Part shown: positions 26,205-35,942 of the stretch, piece after piece
Position numbering within the stretch: the stretch's first letter is position 1
Layout of the letters: each line of letters opens with the position of its first letter
NCBI GenBank assembly: GCA_902789395.1
Contig: CADANY010000005.1
Coordinates: 1 to 64,000 of the forward strand
DNA length: 64,000 nt
Direction of reading: 5' to 3'
DNA from: an uncultured Bacteroidia bacterium
GTDB lineage: Bacteria; Bacteroidota; Bacteroidia; Bacteroidales; UBA932
Position numbers and translations under genes: made by a program
Notes under the pieces: model-generated
Database searches by the model: none
What the model saw: only the letters and a program-made list of their open reading frames with translations
What the model was told of the DNA's origin: nothing

Positions 26205-27827
26205 TTAGAACCGCAGACCGAGGGTCAGGAGGACATCGAACATCGTGACCTTGTTGACAATCTCAGGAGAAAGGATCTGGTTCCCGGAGGCGTCATATGC
26301 ATAATCGTCGTAGGCCAGGAAGTAATCATCCGGAAGGAAATTCATCCGAAAGCCGAGATCGGCGAAGAAAGAATTCTTCGAACTGTAGCCGAGACCGAAA
26401 GAGGCACTCTCACGGTTTGCCTTGATATATCCCCCCTGATCGTTCTTTTCCGGACTCGTCGTCAGATTATAGCCGGCACGGATAGCCAACTGCGGCATCG
26501 GACGGATTTCGGTACCGACACGGACCTGATGGGAAACGCCCATGAAGTTTGCGATATCCGAGTTGACTCCGTTGAAATCGGAATCATTTCCGGACATAAA
26601 GGACCTGAAATACATGGTCCCGTAATTGCACATCTCATAATCCGCGCTCAAAAGACCGATCTGACCGAAAGTATAGGCGAGACCCGCATTGACACGCATC
26701 GGAGTCCTGAGATCATACTCCCACTCGCCTTCCGGAGACTTTGAGTAACCGTCGAAGGAAGAATCGAGGAAAGTCGTCTGGGCATCATACGCATAGAATT
26801 CCTTGATATTGATGACAGTCGGAGTCGTGATGGCCGCTCCGATACGGAGTCCGGCAACGGGCGTTGCCAGGAAACCGGCCTTGAGATAGGCTCCGTTGCC
26901 CTCCATATTATAGGAGTAGCGCAGGCGGAGATTGTCGAAATAGGTCTCCTTAAACTGTCCGTCTCCGACGACGTACTGGATCGCGAACTTTTTCGGGTTC
27001 ATGGCCTCTTCGGCCCAATACTCGTCCGAGTTCATATTCAGGGAAACGATTCCGATGTTCGCACCGAAGTAGAAGACATCGGAGATATTGAATCCGAAGT
27101 TGAAGAGCAGGTCCTGCTTACTGCCGGTCCGAAGCCAGCCATACCGCTGGTTCAATCCGTCAGCCACGCGGATTACGTCCCCGTCCGTCTTCTCGGTAAC
27201 GCCGATATAACGGTCGTCCATGCCGCCGTAAGTAGCGATCATATTGCCATTGTAGGCTGCAACCGGACGCCATGAAGCGTTATCGTAGGGATGCTCTCCG
27301 CTGAAAACGGAAGACGGGGTACCGTCCGCCATCGCAGCTACACTGCCGGCAAAGGACGTATTGTAATTCGAACCGCTCGCATAGACCTCATTGAGGAAAT
27401 TGTTGGTCGTATGACCGACAAAGCCGAAGGTCCAGCTTTTCAGACCGCGGTACTTGCGGTTCGTCTTGAAGTTCATGACGAAACCGTAGTTCGGTACGGT
27501 AAAGCGGGTATGACGCGTAATGTTCAGATCCTCGAAACCATATGGATCAGTCTGTCCAGCAAGCGGAGTTCCGTGTGCATCAGCCGAGGTAATGACCAGT
27601 CCGGGAGTCACGGAGAACTGGGAATAGCTGTTGACCGCAGAACCGGCCGGGTTGAAATACAGCGTTCCCAAATCACCCCCCACTGCCGTAACGGCATTGC
27701 CCATACCGACCGTACGAGCCGTACCGAGGTAATTGTTCTGGCTGAAAAGATAGGCATCGTTCATACTTTGGGCGCCCGCAAGGGCGGCCGAAAAGAGGAA
27801 GGCGATGGCGACAATATTCTTTCTCAT
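26205..27827 (-). CDS. FadL/OmpP1-type outer-membrane protein
   Basis: Signal peptide MRKNIVAIAFLFSAALAGAQ, then the N-terminal hatch-like region typical of the OMPP1/FadL/TodX family (YLGTARTVGMGNAVTAVGGDLGTL with FNPAG). Many amphipathic strands follow, ending in LTLGLRF with a terminal Phe. At 540 aa it is in the usual range for Bacteroidales members, which are annotated as hydrophobic-compound transporters. It is 52 nt downstream of the lipoprotein gene, with a REP-like repeat between them. Confidence 0.85.
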   Translation of the reverse strand: MRKNIVAIAFLFSAALAGAQSMNDAYLFSQNNYLGTARTVGMGNAVTAVGGDLGTLYFNPAGSAVNSYSQFSVTPGLVITSADAHGTPLAGQTDPYGFEDLNITRHTRFTVPNYGFVMNFKTNRKYRGLKSWTFGFVGHTTNNFLNEVYASGSNYNTSFAGSVAAMADGTPSSVFSGEHPYDNASWRPVAAYNGNMIATYGGMDDRYIGVTEKTDGDVIRVADGLNQRYGWLRTGSKQDLLFNFGFNISDVFYFGANIGIVSLNMNSDEYWAEEAMNPKKFAIQYVVGDGQFKETYFDNLRLRYSYNMEGNGAYLKAGFLATPVAGLRIGAAITTPTVINIKEFYAYDAQTTFLDSSFDGYSKSPEGEWEYDLRTPMRVNAGLAYTFGQIGLLSADYEMCNYGTMYFRSFMSGNDSDFNGVNSDIANFMGVSHQVRVGTEIRPMPQLAIRAGYNLTTSPEKNDQGGYIKANRESASFGLGYSSKNSFFADLGFRMNFLPDDYFLAYDDYAYDASGNQILSPEIVNKVTMFDVLLTLGLRF

Positions 27828-27852
27828 AATTCGTTTTTCATTAAGTTATCCA

Positions 27853-27880
27853 TGTCATTCTGAGCGAAGCGAAGAATCTC
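27853..27880 (+). repeat. REP-like dispersed repeat (TCATTCTGAGCGAAGCGAAG core)
   Basis: A 28-nt sequence with the core TCATTCTGAGCGAAGCGAAG lies between the lipoprotein stop codon and the FadL-like gene. I recall this motif as a dispersed intergenic repeat in many bacterial genomes, including Bacteroidota. A diverged second copy lies at 30799-30825 (4 mismatches in 27). Confidence 0.6.
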
Positions 27881-29157
27881 TACCGCCTCCCGCCCGATGA
27901 ATGGCTGCTGCCGGAAGAGTGGCTGCTGCCGCCACCGCCGGAATAACCGCCACCGCTGCTGCCACGGGAAGAAGAGCCTCCGGAATAGCCGCCGGACGAA
28001 GAGGAAGAGCTACGATAGCTTCCGCTCGAACCGGAAGAATAGCCGGAACTGTAACTGCGGTAGGAACCGGAAGAGCGGGATGAAGAACCGCTCGAATAGG
28101 AGCCGCGGGACGTCGGAGCGCTTCCGCCGGCCGAACGGACGGCACCGTTCGAAGAGGATGAAGGCATCCTGTAGTTCACACTGCCGGTCGACATTCCCTG
28201 GGAAGAGCGGGAACCGGAGACGGCGCGGGAAGGGCTGGTCGCAGTCGTCGCCCTCGAAGAGGTCGTTGCCCTGCTGACCGCACGGGTTGCGGAGCTGCCG
28301 GTGCGGGATGTAGTACCACGGACCGAGGATACGGAATTGCGGGATACCGCAGAGGCAGAAGGACGGCGGGACATTGTCGTTGCACGGGAAACCGGCATCG
28401 AGGAAGTCGCACGGGACGTAGCACGGGTAGCGGTAGACGCCTTGCCGGGCATGCCGCCTACAAGACCGTCCGCGCGGGAGTACTGGTTACTGATCCGGGT
28501 GACACCGGAACGGGGGCCGTGGGCAGGGTCTTTCGCTCCATGCCAGAGGTGGCCGTGGCGGGGTCCGCCCCATCCATAATAGCCGTGATAGCCGTAATAG
28601 CCGCCCCATCCGTAGTAAGGTCCATACCAGGGATCATAGTAGAATGGATCGTAATACCAGGGATCCCAGAAGCCGGAATACCAGCCGAAATGAGGGCCCC
28701 ATGCTCCCCAATAGCCCCAATAACTGTAGGGATTGCCCCACGTAAAGGAGCGGTACCAGGGATCATAGTACCAGGGATCGAACCAGGGACGATATCCATA
28801 CCAGCCTCTCATATACCAGGGAGACCAGGCCCAGGAATAGTTCCAATAAAGATCATCCGTATCGAAGAAATTATACGTCACGGTATTGTCTTTATTGTAA
28901 GAAATCGATGCCGTCTTTCCTTTCGGAATGACGATCGTATCGCGCTGGCCGTCCGTCAGGAACAACTCGGAACTCAAGGTCTCTGCAACAAGGGCGTCCA
29001 TTTCCTCCTGGGAGGCAGCTTCGGCAACCTTGTCAACTGCAGGCTTATAGTAGATTCCGTCCTTGAACTGCTGGGACGAGGAGGAGAACTGCGCTCCCGT
29101 TCCGCACGAGGTCAGTGCGATGAGCGCCGCAAGGAAGAGTGCAATGTTCTTTTTCAT
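27880..29157 (-). CDS. Low-complexity lipoprotein with W/Y/P/G-rich and S/G/R-rich regions
   Basis: The lipoprotein signal MKKNIALFLAALIALTSCGTG has its lipobox Cys at residue 18. After a structured N-terminal part (to about 95) comes about 115 residues dominated by Trp, Tyr, Pro, Asp and Gly (for example FDPWYYDPWYRSFTWGNPYS), a repetitive aromatic platform. A Ser/Thr/Arg-rich zone follows, and then a Ser-Gly-Tyr tail made of SGGYSGGSS-type repeats. Homologues in Bacteroidales have no assigned function. The composition suggests a disordered surface protein able to phase-separate or bind glycans or nucleic acid, but that is speculation. Confidence 0.8.
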   Translation of the reverse strand: MKKNIALFLAALIALTSCGTGAQFSSSSQQFKDGIYYKPAVDKVAEAASQEEMDALVAETLSSELFLTDGQRDTIVIPKGKTASISYNKDNTVTYNFFDTDDLYWNYSWAWSPWYMRGWYGYRPWFDPWYYDPWYRSFTWGNPYSYWGYWGAWGPHFGWYSGFWDPWYYDPFYYDPWYGPYYGWGGYYGYHGYYGWGGPRHGHLWHGAKDPAHGPRSGVTRISNQYSRADGLVGGMPGKASTATRATSRATSSMPVSRATTMSRRPSASAVSRNSVSSVRGTTSRTGSSATRAVSRATTSSRATTATSPSRAVSGSRSSQGMSTGSVNYRMPSSSSNGAVRSAGGSAPTSRGSYSSGSSSRSSGSYRSYSSGYSSGSSGSYRSSSSSSGGYSGGSSSRGSSGGGYSGGGGSSHSSGSSHSSGGRR

Positions 29158-29191
29158 AAGTCGAATCTCCTATAATTGATAAAAAAATAAG

Positions 29192-29199
29192 TATCTTTG
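29192..29199 (+). promoter_or_regulatory. proS promoter (-7 box)
   Basis: TATCTTTG matches TAnnTTTG. It implies an untranslated leader of about 100 nt before the proS ATG at 29305, longer than for other genes here. The leader contains a small CCGG-AAAA-CCGG hairpin at 29203-29214. Confidence 0.5.
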
Positions 29200-29304
29200 T
29201 GCCGGAAAACCGGTTTGGTGCAAGTAATGCAATATCCGTACCGTCCCGTTTTTACCTTGTTTTACGAGGGCAAAATTAGAAAAAAAACGATAAAATTCAA
29301 CAAT

Positions 29305-30783
29305 ATGGCAAAAGAGGTAACGAAAAGAGAGGAGAATTATTCCCAGTGGTATGACAATTTGGTCGTAAAAGCGGATCTCGCCGAACGCTCCGCAGTTCGC
29401 GGATGCATGGTCATCAAACCGTATGGCTATGCCATCTGGGAGAAGATGCAGCACATCCTGGACGGGATGTTCAAGGAAACCGGTGTCAAGAATGCCTATT
29501 TCCCGCTCTTTATTCCGAAATCCTTCCTCAGCCGCGAGGCCGAGCATGTAGAAGGATTCGCGAAGGAGTGTGCCGTCGTAACGCACCACCGCCTCATGGC
29601 CAATCCGGACGGTCCGGGAGTCGTCGTGGACCCCGATGCAAAGCTCGAGGAAGAACTCGTCGTCCGTCCGACCTCTGAAACGATTATCTGGAGTACCTAT
29701 AAAAATTGGATCAAATCCTGGCGGGATCTCCCGATCCTTTGCAACCAATGGTGCAACGTCGTCCGCTGGGAAATGCGTACGCGTCTGTTCCTCAGGACAG
29801 CGGAATTCCTCTGGCAGGAAGGCCATACGGCCCACGCTACCGCCCAGGAAGCCTATGAAGAGGCGGAACGCATGGTCGGGGTCTATGCCAAATTCGCCCG
29901 TGAAACGATGGCGCTGCCGGTTGTCGTCGGTCACAAAAGCCCCAACGAGCGTTTTGCCGGCGCTCTCGATACCATGACCATAGAAGCCTTGATGCAGGAC
30001 GGAAAGGCCCTTCAGGCCGGTACGTCCCACTTCCTCGGACAGAACTTCGCCAAGTCCTTCGACGTAACCTTCACCAACAAGGAAGGCAAGCAGGAATATG
30101 TATGGGCCTCTTCCTGGGGTGTATCGACCCGTTTGATGGGCGCATTGATCATGGCCCACGGTGACGACAACGGCCTCGTCCTGCCTCCGGCCCTTGCCCC
30201 GATCCAGGTCGTCATGGTCCCGATCTACAAGACTGACGAGGAGCGCGAAGCCGTCCTCGACAAACTCTACTCCATGAAAAAGACGCTCGAAGCCAAAGGG
30301 CACAGCGTCGAGGTCGATGACCGCGACACCCTCCGCCCGGGCTTCAAATTCGCGGAGTGGGAACTCAAGGGCGTACCGGTACGCCTCGCCGTGGGTCCCC
30401 GCGACCTGCAGAACGGGACCGTCGAGGTCCATCGCCGCGATACCCTTGAGAAAGTCACGGAACCGATCGAAGGCCTTGAAGACCGGATCATCGACCTCCT
30501 CGACGATATCCAGAAATCAATCTACAACAAGGCACTCGCCTTCCGCGACGCTTCGATCCGGAAAGTCGACACTTGGGAAGAGTTCAAAGTTGAAATCGAG
30601 AAGGGCGGTTTCCTCCTCTGCCATTGGGACGGCACCGCTGAAACCGAACAGCGCATCCAGGAAGAAACCAAGGCAACCATCCGCTGCATCCCTGTCGACA
30701 GCGCGGTCTGCATGGAAGAAGGCACCTGCGTCTATTCCGGCAAACCGTCCCACCAGCGCGTCCTCTTCGCCCGCGCCTACTAA
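29305..30783 (+). CDS. proS: Prolyl-tRNA synthetase (eukaryote/archaea-like type)
   Basis: Charges tRNA-Pro. Class II motif 2 ([26 protein letters not shown]) and motif 3 ([19 protein letters not shown]) are clear. The anticodon-binding domain and the extra C-terminal zinc-binding-like domain end in LFARAY with a terminal Tyr. There is no bacterial INS editing insertion, so this is the compact 492-aa eukaryote-like form usual in Bacteroidales. The in-frame start at 29197 is rejected because it lies in the -7 box and homology begins at [16 protein letters not shown]. Confidence 0.97.
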   Translation: MAKEVTKREENYSQWYDNLVVKADLAERSAVRGCMVIKPYGYAIWEKMQHILDGMFKETGVKNAYFPLFIPKSFLSREAEHVEGFAKECAVVTHHRLMANPDGPGVVVDPDAKLEEELVVRPTSETIIWSTYKNWIKSWRDLPILCNQWCNVVRWEMRTRLFLRTAEFLWQEGHTAHATAQEAYEEAERMVGVYAKFARETMALPVVVGHKSPNERFAGALDTMTIEALMQDGKALQAGTSHFLGQNFAKSFDVTFTNKEGKQEYVWASSWGVSTRLMGALIMAHGDDNGLVLPPALAPIQVVMVPIYKTDEEREAVLDKLYSMKKTLEAKGHSVEVDDRDTLRPGFKFAEWELKGVPVRLAVGPRDLQNGTVEVHRRDTLEKVTEPIEGLEDRIIDLLDDIQKSIYNKALAFRDASIRKVDTWEEFKVEIEKGGFLLCHWDGTAETEQRIQEETKATIRCIPVDSAVCMEEGTCVYSGKPSHQRVLFARAY

Positions 30784-30798
30784 TTGTGAATACGAACT

Positions 30799-30825
30799 GT
30801 CATTCTGAATGAAACGAAGAAGCTA
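30799..30825 (+). repeat. Diverged copy of the REP-like repeat
   Basis: TGTCATTCTGAATGAAACGA and the following bases match the repeat at 27853-27879 with 4 mismatches in 27. It sits in the 48-nt gap between proS and the DUF3078 gene. Confidence 0.45.
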
Positions 30826-30831
30826 ACAGAT

Positions 30832-31863
30832 ATGAAACGCTTGCTATTCATTACCCTCGCCCTACTTGCGGCCATCCAGGCTTTCGCGCAAGACCCCCAG
30901 AAGGCCGCCGCGGAAGCAGCAGCAGCCCTGACCGCCGCTCCGGACGCACCGAAAGTCGTCGAGAAGCCCGTCTACTGGACGAAATGGGCCAAGACCGATC
31001 TCAAGTTTACCCAGACCAGCCTGACGAACTGGGCGGCCGGCGGTTTCAACACGTTCACCCTGGCGACCTATATCGATGCCAATGCAAACTACGCAAAGGA
31101 GAAGACGACATGGACCAACCGGCTCCAGATGGACTACGGATTCCTCTATTCAGCGGACAAGCCCATCGTGCAGAAAAATCTCGACCGGATCTACTTCAAG
31201 TCTGACTATGGCTACAAGACGACGGTGAAAAACCTGACCTATACCATCAGTTTCGACTTCAAGACCCAGTTCGACAACAACTACACCTATGGTACCCCGA
31301 AGAGCGACGGCGAAGAAGAACCGACGCGTCAGGACTGGCTCAACGCCCGGAAACTCAAATCCGGATTCCTTTCCCCTGCGAACTCACAACTCGGTATCGG
31401 TATCAAGTGGATTCCGAACAAGTGGCTGACCATCAATGCTTCTCCGCTCACCGGCGGTTTCGTTATCGCCCGGGATGAACGGCTACGTAAAAACTATGGT
31501 ATGGAATTGCGGGAGGAAGGACTGGACAAATCGGACGGGAGCAACTACCGCCCTGCCCGGTTCGAGCTCGGTGCCAAGGTGACGGCAGAAGCCAAGGTGA
31601 AGATCAACAACAATATCAGCTACGAGACGCAGCTCATCCTCTTCTCGAACTATCTGAAGAATCCGCAGAACCTGAGGGTCAACTGGGACAACCGGCTGGA
31701 ATGGAAACTCGCCAAGTACTTTACGATGAACTTCAACACCTTCCTGATCTACGATGATACGATCCGAATCACGGATGATGCCCACCCCGACGGATTCCGT
31801 GCCATCCAGTTCAAGGAGTTCCTCCAGTTCGGCTTTACCTATACCTTCGGAAAGAAAAAATAA
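30832..31863 (+). CDS. DUF3078 outer-membrane beta-barrel protein
   Basis: Signal peptide MKRLLFITLALLAAIQAFAQ, then a short Ala-rich linker and a DUF3078 barrel. The signature runs LTNWAAGGFNTFTLATYIDAN and TWTNRLQMDYGFLYSADK, and the protein ends in GFTYTFGKKK. Length is 343 aa. The family is conserved in Bacteroidota and its function is unknown. tilS begins 2 nt after the stop, so the two are almost certainly co-translated, probably with proS upstream. Confidence 0.88.
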   Translation: MKRLLFITLALLAAIQAFAQDPQKAAAEAAAALTAAPDAPKVVEKPVYWTKWAKTDLKFTQTSLTNWAAGGFNTFTLATYIDANANYAKEKTTWTNRLQMDYGFLYSADKPIVQKNLDRIYFKSDYGYKTTVKNLTYTISFDFKTQFDNNYTYGTPKSDGEEEPTRQDWLNARKLKSGFLSPANSQLGIGIKWIPNKWLTINASPLTGGFVIARDERLRKNYGMELREEGLDKSDGSNYRPARFELGAKVTAEAKVKINNNISYETQLILFSNYLKNPQNLRVNWDNRLEWKLAKYFTMNFNTFLIYDDTIRITDDAHPDGFRAIQFKEFLQFGFTYTFGKKK

Positions 31864-31865
31864 CC

Positions 31866-32984
31866 ATGGAACGCAGGTTCAGTGCTATTCTCTCGGAGCT
31901 TCTCCGTCCTCTCAGGACTTCGGAAGCTCCGATTTCCGTCCTTCTCGGCGTCAGCGGAGGGATGGATTCCATGAGCATGGCTGAACTGTTTTTCCGCAGC
32001 GGAGTTCCTTTCGGCATCGCCCACTGCAATTTCCGCCTTCGCGGAGAGGACAGCGACGGGGATGAAGCCTTTGTCCGGAACTGGGCCATCGAACGCGGCA
32101 TCCCTTTCCACCAGGCCACATTCGACACGGAGGAATACGCAGCCGGAAAAGGGATCAGCATTGAAATGGCTGCGAGGGAACTGAGATACCGATTTTACGC
32201 AGAGACAGCAGCAGAAAACGGCTATGGCGCCGTAGCCGTAGCCCATCAGGCTGATGACAATGCTGAAACGCTTATCCTGAATCTTCTCCGGGGAACAGGC
32301 GTCAAAGGCCTTTGCGGCATGAAGGCCTCCGGATTTCTTCCGCTGCCGGACGTCAGGATTCCGCTCCTGAGACCGCTGCTCGGATTCACGCGGGAAGAAA
32401 TCGCCCGGTATGCTGAAGAAAAGAGCCTTCCTTTCCGTGAGGACAGAACCAACCGGGAGAATGTCTTCAAACGGAATCTGATCCGAAACCGGATCTTCCC
32501 TCTATTCCGGGAAATCAATCCTTCTTTCATCCGCACCCTGGGACGGGATATGGCCCGTTTCGAAACGGCGCAGCAAATTCTGGACGTCTGGACGGCAGAA
32601 CACCCGGAAGCGCCTGCCCCTCCCGTCTCCGAACCCGTCCGGTATCGGGTTACAGAAGAATGCTGGGACGGGAGTGAATCCCCCGTCCAGCCGGCTGGAA
32701 TCCTGATCCTCGATGCGGACCAGGTCCATGGCGAACTTTGCGAACGGTCATGGGAGCCGGGGGACTGGATCCGGCCGCTCGGAATGAGAGGAAAGAAAAA
32801 ATTGCAGGACTGGTTTACCGATCACCATGTCCCCGTACCCGGGAAAAAGACCTCCGTACTGTTTTATGACTCGGCGGCGGATGATTCCCGCCATATTATC
32901 GCAATCGCCGGAGGATGCATCGACGATTCTGTCAAAGTCACCGCCTCCACCCGCCGCATCTGGCGCATCGCTCCGGAGGTTTAG
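31866..32984 (+). CDS. tilS: tRNA(Ile)-lysidine synthase
   Basis: Modifies C34 of the AUA-reading tRNA-Ile to lysidine. The PP-loop SGGMDS lies at residues 30-35, followed by HCNFRLRGEDSDGDEAFV and AHQADDNAETLILNLLRGTG, both family signatures. The C-terminal TilS domain (EPGDWIRPLGMRGKKKLQDWFTDHHVP) is present, giving 372 aa. It starts 2 nt after the DUF3078 gene. Confidence 0.95.
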   Translation: MERRFSAILSELLRPLRTSEAPISVLLGVSGGMDSMSMAELFFRSGVPFGIAHCNFRLRGEDSDGDEAFVRNWAIERGIPFHQATFDTEEYAAGKGISIEMAARELRYRFYAETAAENGYGAVAVAHQADDNAETLILNLLRGTGVKGLCGMKASGFLPLPDVRIPLLRPLLGFTREEIARYAEEKSLPFREDRTNRENVFKRNLIRNRIFPLFREINPSFIRTLGRDMARFETAQQILDVWTAEHPEAPAPPVSEPVRYRVTEECWDGSESPVQPAGILILDADQVHGELCERSWEPGDWIRPLGMRGKKKLQDWFTDHHVPVPGKKTSVLFYDSAADDSRHIIAIAGGCIDDSVKVTASTRRIWRIAPEV

Positions 32985-32996
32985 GAAATTCTCCCC

Positions 32997-33719
32997 CTAC
33001 AGCAGGAAAGAAAGGACCTCAGGAGTTCTCGTATAGTCGTCAATCTTGATATAGTCCATACCCTTGATGCGGATGTGGCTGTCGCCGCCGCCATCGTCGA
33101 AATCATCTCCGATAAACAGGATTTCATCAAGGGTGTAGCCGTGCTCCGCAGCGTATTTCACCGTGGCATCGTACTTATTATACTGCTTCGGAGCGAAATC
33201 GAATGAAGAGGATCCGCCTATATAGACCGCGTAATCCTTGAATATCTCGAGGACCTCCGGATACATGACCCGGCGACGGGAACGGTCCGGATCGAAAGCC
33301 AGTTTGTCCGCCTGATCCGCCTTCGTCCCGAGAAGGCCGAAGGTCACCATCCCGCTCGCATGGAATTCGACCGGATCCCCTTTATAAACCGTATACCCGT
33401 ATTTTTGGCGGAGGTAGTTTGTTTTCTCCAAGAAAAACGCTCTGTCAGGAAGCGCCGTATCCTCCCGGACGATCCGGAACCCGCCGCCAATGATATGGCT
33501 TTCCTGCATACCGTAATTACCGATAATAGCAATCGGATAATCATTCATCTGGTGATAGATACGGGGACAGTTCCCCGCTCCGACCATAACAAGATCATAT
33601 TTTTTCCCGAGCGCGTCCAGCAATGCCGTCGCTTCCGGAGATAGCGGTGTTTTGTGCTGTGTCAGCGTTCCGTCGAGATCGAAAGCAAGAAGTTTTTTCT
33701 GACGAGCGTAATGTTCCAT
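32997..33719 (-). CDS. HAD-IIB hydrolase (phosphomannomutase/phosphatase-like)
   Basis: The HAD nucleophile motif is LLAFDLDGTLTQHK, with a C2B-type cap and the late motif LFIGDDFDDGGGDSHI. PVEFHASGMVTFGLLGTKAD resembles eukaryotic-type phosphomannomutases and related sugar phosphatases. It is 240 aa and cytoplasmic. It is the last gene of the seven-gene minus-strand operon from 39828, so a sugar phosphate is a reasonable guess for its substrate. Confidence 0.8.
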   Translation of the reverse strand: MEHYARQKKLLAFDLDGTLTQHKTPLSPEATALLDALGKKYDLVMVGAGNCPRIYHQMNDYPIAIIGNYGMQESHIIGGGFRIVREDTALPDRAFFLEKTNYLRQKYGYTVYKGDPVEFHASGMVTFGLLGTKADQADKLAFDPDRSRRRVMYPEVLEIFKDYAVYIGGSSSFDFAPKQYNKYDATVKYAAEHGYTLDEILFIGDDFDDGGGDSHIRIKGMDYIKIDDYTRTPEVLSFLL

Positions 33720-33733
33720 AAAGAGAATGAAGT

Positions 33734-34630
33734 TTATTCAAATCGATAATGCAGGGTCCACCGGAAAGACGCTCCGGGAGCGATGGAAAACGGCGTAAAA
33801 GGCTCGAGGCAGGCGACCCTATGATTGGCCCAGAACTGGATCCGTGAGAGGGGAGCTTCGGACCGGACGCCAACTTGAAGGCCGGCCTCCATGTTCCCGA
33901 TACTGAAGTTGTAGGGCGTCTTCTCCCCATCCGCAGCAGAAAGATGCTCGATACAGACTTTTTCACCTTGTGAAAGGTCGCGGTCGAGACGGATTCCGCC
34001 CGGTGTCAGGCGTCCCACGGGAGCATCCCCTTTCCAGTTTCTCCAATCCCCTTTCGGGACAAAAGGGAAACCGGCAAAGGTGCCGCTTCCGATCCGGGAT
34101 CCATTGAAAGTAAAGAAATTATGATTGTAGACAGATCCCTCCAAAAAAGCGGGTCCCGTGTTGGAAAGGAGATGGTCAATGGAGAGCCCCCCATCCTCCT
34201 CCCAGCAGATTTCTTTCCGATAATCATAGTTCCATGGAGAAAAGTCCATCAGGTGACGGAAAAGGACACGCTCCTTCCCCGTCTCGACGGACCAGTTCCC
34301 TCCATGGACCAGCGGGTATGACCTCGTAAAATCATAGGGAGCGCCGTCTTCCTTGCGAAGCAGGCCGACTCCGATCTTGAGGAAGACTTCTCCAGGGAGC
34401 GCCCTTTCATACCCAATCGCAGAAAACTCTTCCGCAGGACCGGTCACATTGTCATGACGGCCAGGATCTTCCGGCCCCTCCAGCCAGCGGGCGGAATAGA
34501 CATCCTCTCCCCGCCTAATTTCCCGGAACACACCGGCATGATCGAAACGGACGCCCGTATAGAGATCGGATTCCGGGAGCGCCAGAACGGCGGAAGAGAA
34601 TCCGCATCGGATCGTAATTGTCTGTTCCAT
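33734..34630 (-). CDS. Galactose-mutarotase-like protein, substrate unknown
   Basis: A 298-aa protein without signal peptide, all-beta in appearance, with FDHAGVFREIRRG near the start and VYNHNFFTFNG, SFRWTLHYRFE toward the end. The layout resembles aldose epimerase/DUF4432-like superfamily members, but I cannot name the family with certainty. The ATG at 34630 follows the upstream Gfo/Idh stop by 7 nt; the longer ORF overlapping that gene was discarded. Operon context suggests it handles a sugar product, perhaps a keto-sugar or anomer. Confidence 0.65.
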   Translation of the reverse strand: MEQTITIRCGFSSAVLALPESDLYTGVRFDHAGVFREIRRGEDVYSARWLEGPEDPGRHDNVTGPAEEFSAIGYERALPGEVFLKIGVGLLRKEDGAPYDFTRSYPLVHGGNWSVETGKERVLFRHLMDFSPWNYDYRKEICWEEDGGLSIDHLLSNTGPAFLEGSVYNHNFFTFNGSRIGSGTFAGFPFVPKGDWRNWKGDAPVGRLTPGGIRLDRDLSQGEKVCIEHLSAADGEKTPYNFSIGNMEAGLQVGVRSEAPLSRIQFWANHRVACLEPFTPFSIAPGASFRWTLHYRFE

Positions 34631-34637
34631 AATGGTT

Positions 34638-35942
34638 TCAGATACAATAGGAAGGGAGATCAGAGAGGGAGGCAGGGATGTCGATCCGCCGTCCTTCCCG
34701 TGTGGCACGGTCGCCGAGAAGGGCGAGCAGGGTCGACCAGGCAGCCTCTTCGACAATCCGATCCGGCTGGACCCCGGTAATGACGGCCTGACAGAAAGCA
34801 TGCATCAGTTCGACGGAGCCGTCTCCGGAAGCGCCGACGGAACTGGCACCGTCGTTGACGGTCACGTTATCGACAAAACGGATACCTTTGTCATGGGACT
34901 CTTCCTCCGTTGCCCAGGAAGTGCCGGCGAAAGCGGAATTCGACAGGACACCCTGCTCAATCTGATCCAGAAGCTGGCGGATGCCCGACCGGCGGACAGC
35001 AGCCTCGCTGTACATGATACCGCGGACAAGGTCGATCGTACCTTCGGATCCCAGTATCTGCTCGCCCATTCCGTAGTGCTTGTTCGATATTATCGACTCA
35101 AACGTCATATGGACGCCGTTCGGATACTGGTAGATTGCAGCCACGCTGTCAAAGACCTCCCGGCCGTCCTTCCAGAATTGGATACTGCCGGTTCCGGTGA
35201 CGAACGAGGGCTGGATACCGCCCATCGCCCAGGACCCGTTCTGGAGCTGGTGGCAGGCAAGCTCAGTCATCAATCCCCTGGAATACGCATCATACAACCG
35301 CCAGTTGATCCGCCTTTCCAATTCCGGAGAAGGGACCTCGCGGCGCCAGTCGTTGTTGCGATACCAATAATTCCGGATTCCGACGACCTGTCCGATCGCA
35401 CCGCCATGGACCAGTTCCATGGCCCGGACGTACTTGGGATCATACAGGCGCTGCTGCCCGACCATCAGAACCCGGTTCCCCGCCTTCCAGGCATCGAGCA
35501 TGGACCTGAGTTCCTCCGGAGAATGGGCCATGGCTTTCTCGCAGAATACATGTTTCCCGGCGGAAAGGGCATCGACCGTCATCCGGGCATGGAAAGACAG
35601 AGGTGTGCAGATCAAGACACCCTCAACCTCCTTATCTTCCAGAAGTTTCCGATAATCAGCATATCGCTTTGCCCCCGGACACATCGCAGCGGCTTCGTCC
35701 AGATGCGGCTCATAATCATCACAGAGGGCGACGACTTCCGCCGCCGGATCCACCAAGAGATTGGCCAGGTGGAACCGTCCCCGCGATCCTGTCCCGATAA
35801 TGCCGAGGCGGGCCTTCTGTCCTGCCGTCTGCTTCCGGGCCTCGGGCGTACAGGACGCCAGCCAGGGAAACAGGGCAAGCCCGGTTCCGCCGATAGCAAG
35901 GCTTGACAGGAAGTCTTTGCGTGTCATGGTATGGTCATTCAT
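34638..35942 (-). CDS. Exported Gfo/Idh/MocA-family oxidoreductase (copy 1)
   Basis: The N-terminus MTRKDFLSSLAIGGTGLALF ends in a lipobox-like LASC near residue 30, suggesting an exported and perhaps lipidated enzyme. The Rossmann motif is LGIIGTGSRGRFHLANLL. The usual EKP motif reads HVFCEKAMAHS, with Ala replacing Pro. The C-terminal substrate domain contains NYWYRNNDWRREVPSPELERRINW. The start ATG at 35942 overlaps the apbE TGA (ATGA). It probably oxidises or epimerises a glycoside using tightly bound NAD(P). Confidence 0.85.
   Translation of the reverse strand: MNDHTMTRKDFLSSLAIGGTGLALFPWLASCTPEARKQTAGQKARLGIIGTGSRGRFHLANLLVDPAAEVVALCDDYEPHLDEAAAMCPGAKRYADYRKLLEDKEVEGVLICTPLSFHARMTVDALSAGKHVFCEKAMAHSPEELRSMLDAWKAGNRVLMVGQQRLYDPKYVRAMELVHGGAIGQVVGIRNYWYRNNDWRREVPSPELERRINWRLYDAYSRGLMTELACHQLQNGSWAMGGIQPSFVTGTGSIQFWKDGREVFDSVAAIYQYPNGVHMTFESIISNKHYGMGEQILGSEGTIDLVRGIMYSEAAVRRSGIRQLLDQIEQGVLSNSAFAGTSWATEEESHDKGIRFVDNVTVNDGASSVGASGDGSVELMHAFCQAVITGVQPDRIVEEAAWSTLLALLGDRATREGRRIDIPASLSDLPSYCI

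Noticed and set aside
32988..32997. TTCTCCCCCT matching the GA-rich leader motif on the opposite strand
   Set aside because: It lies downstream of two convergent genes, has no hairpin partner and no start codon follows, so it is probably chance.
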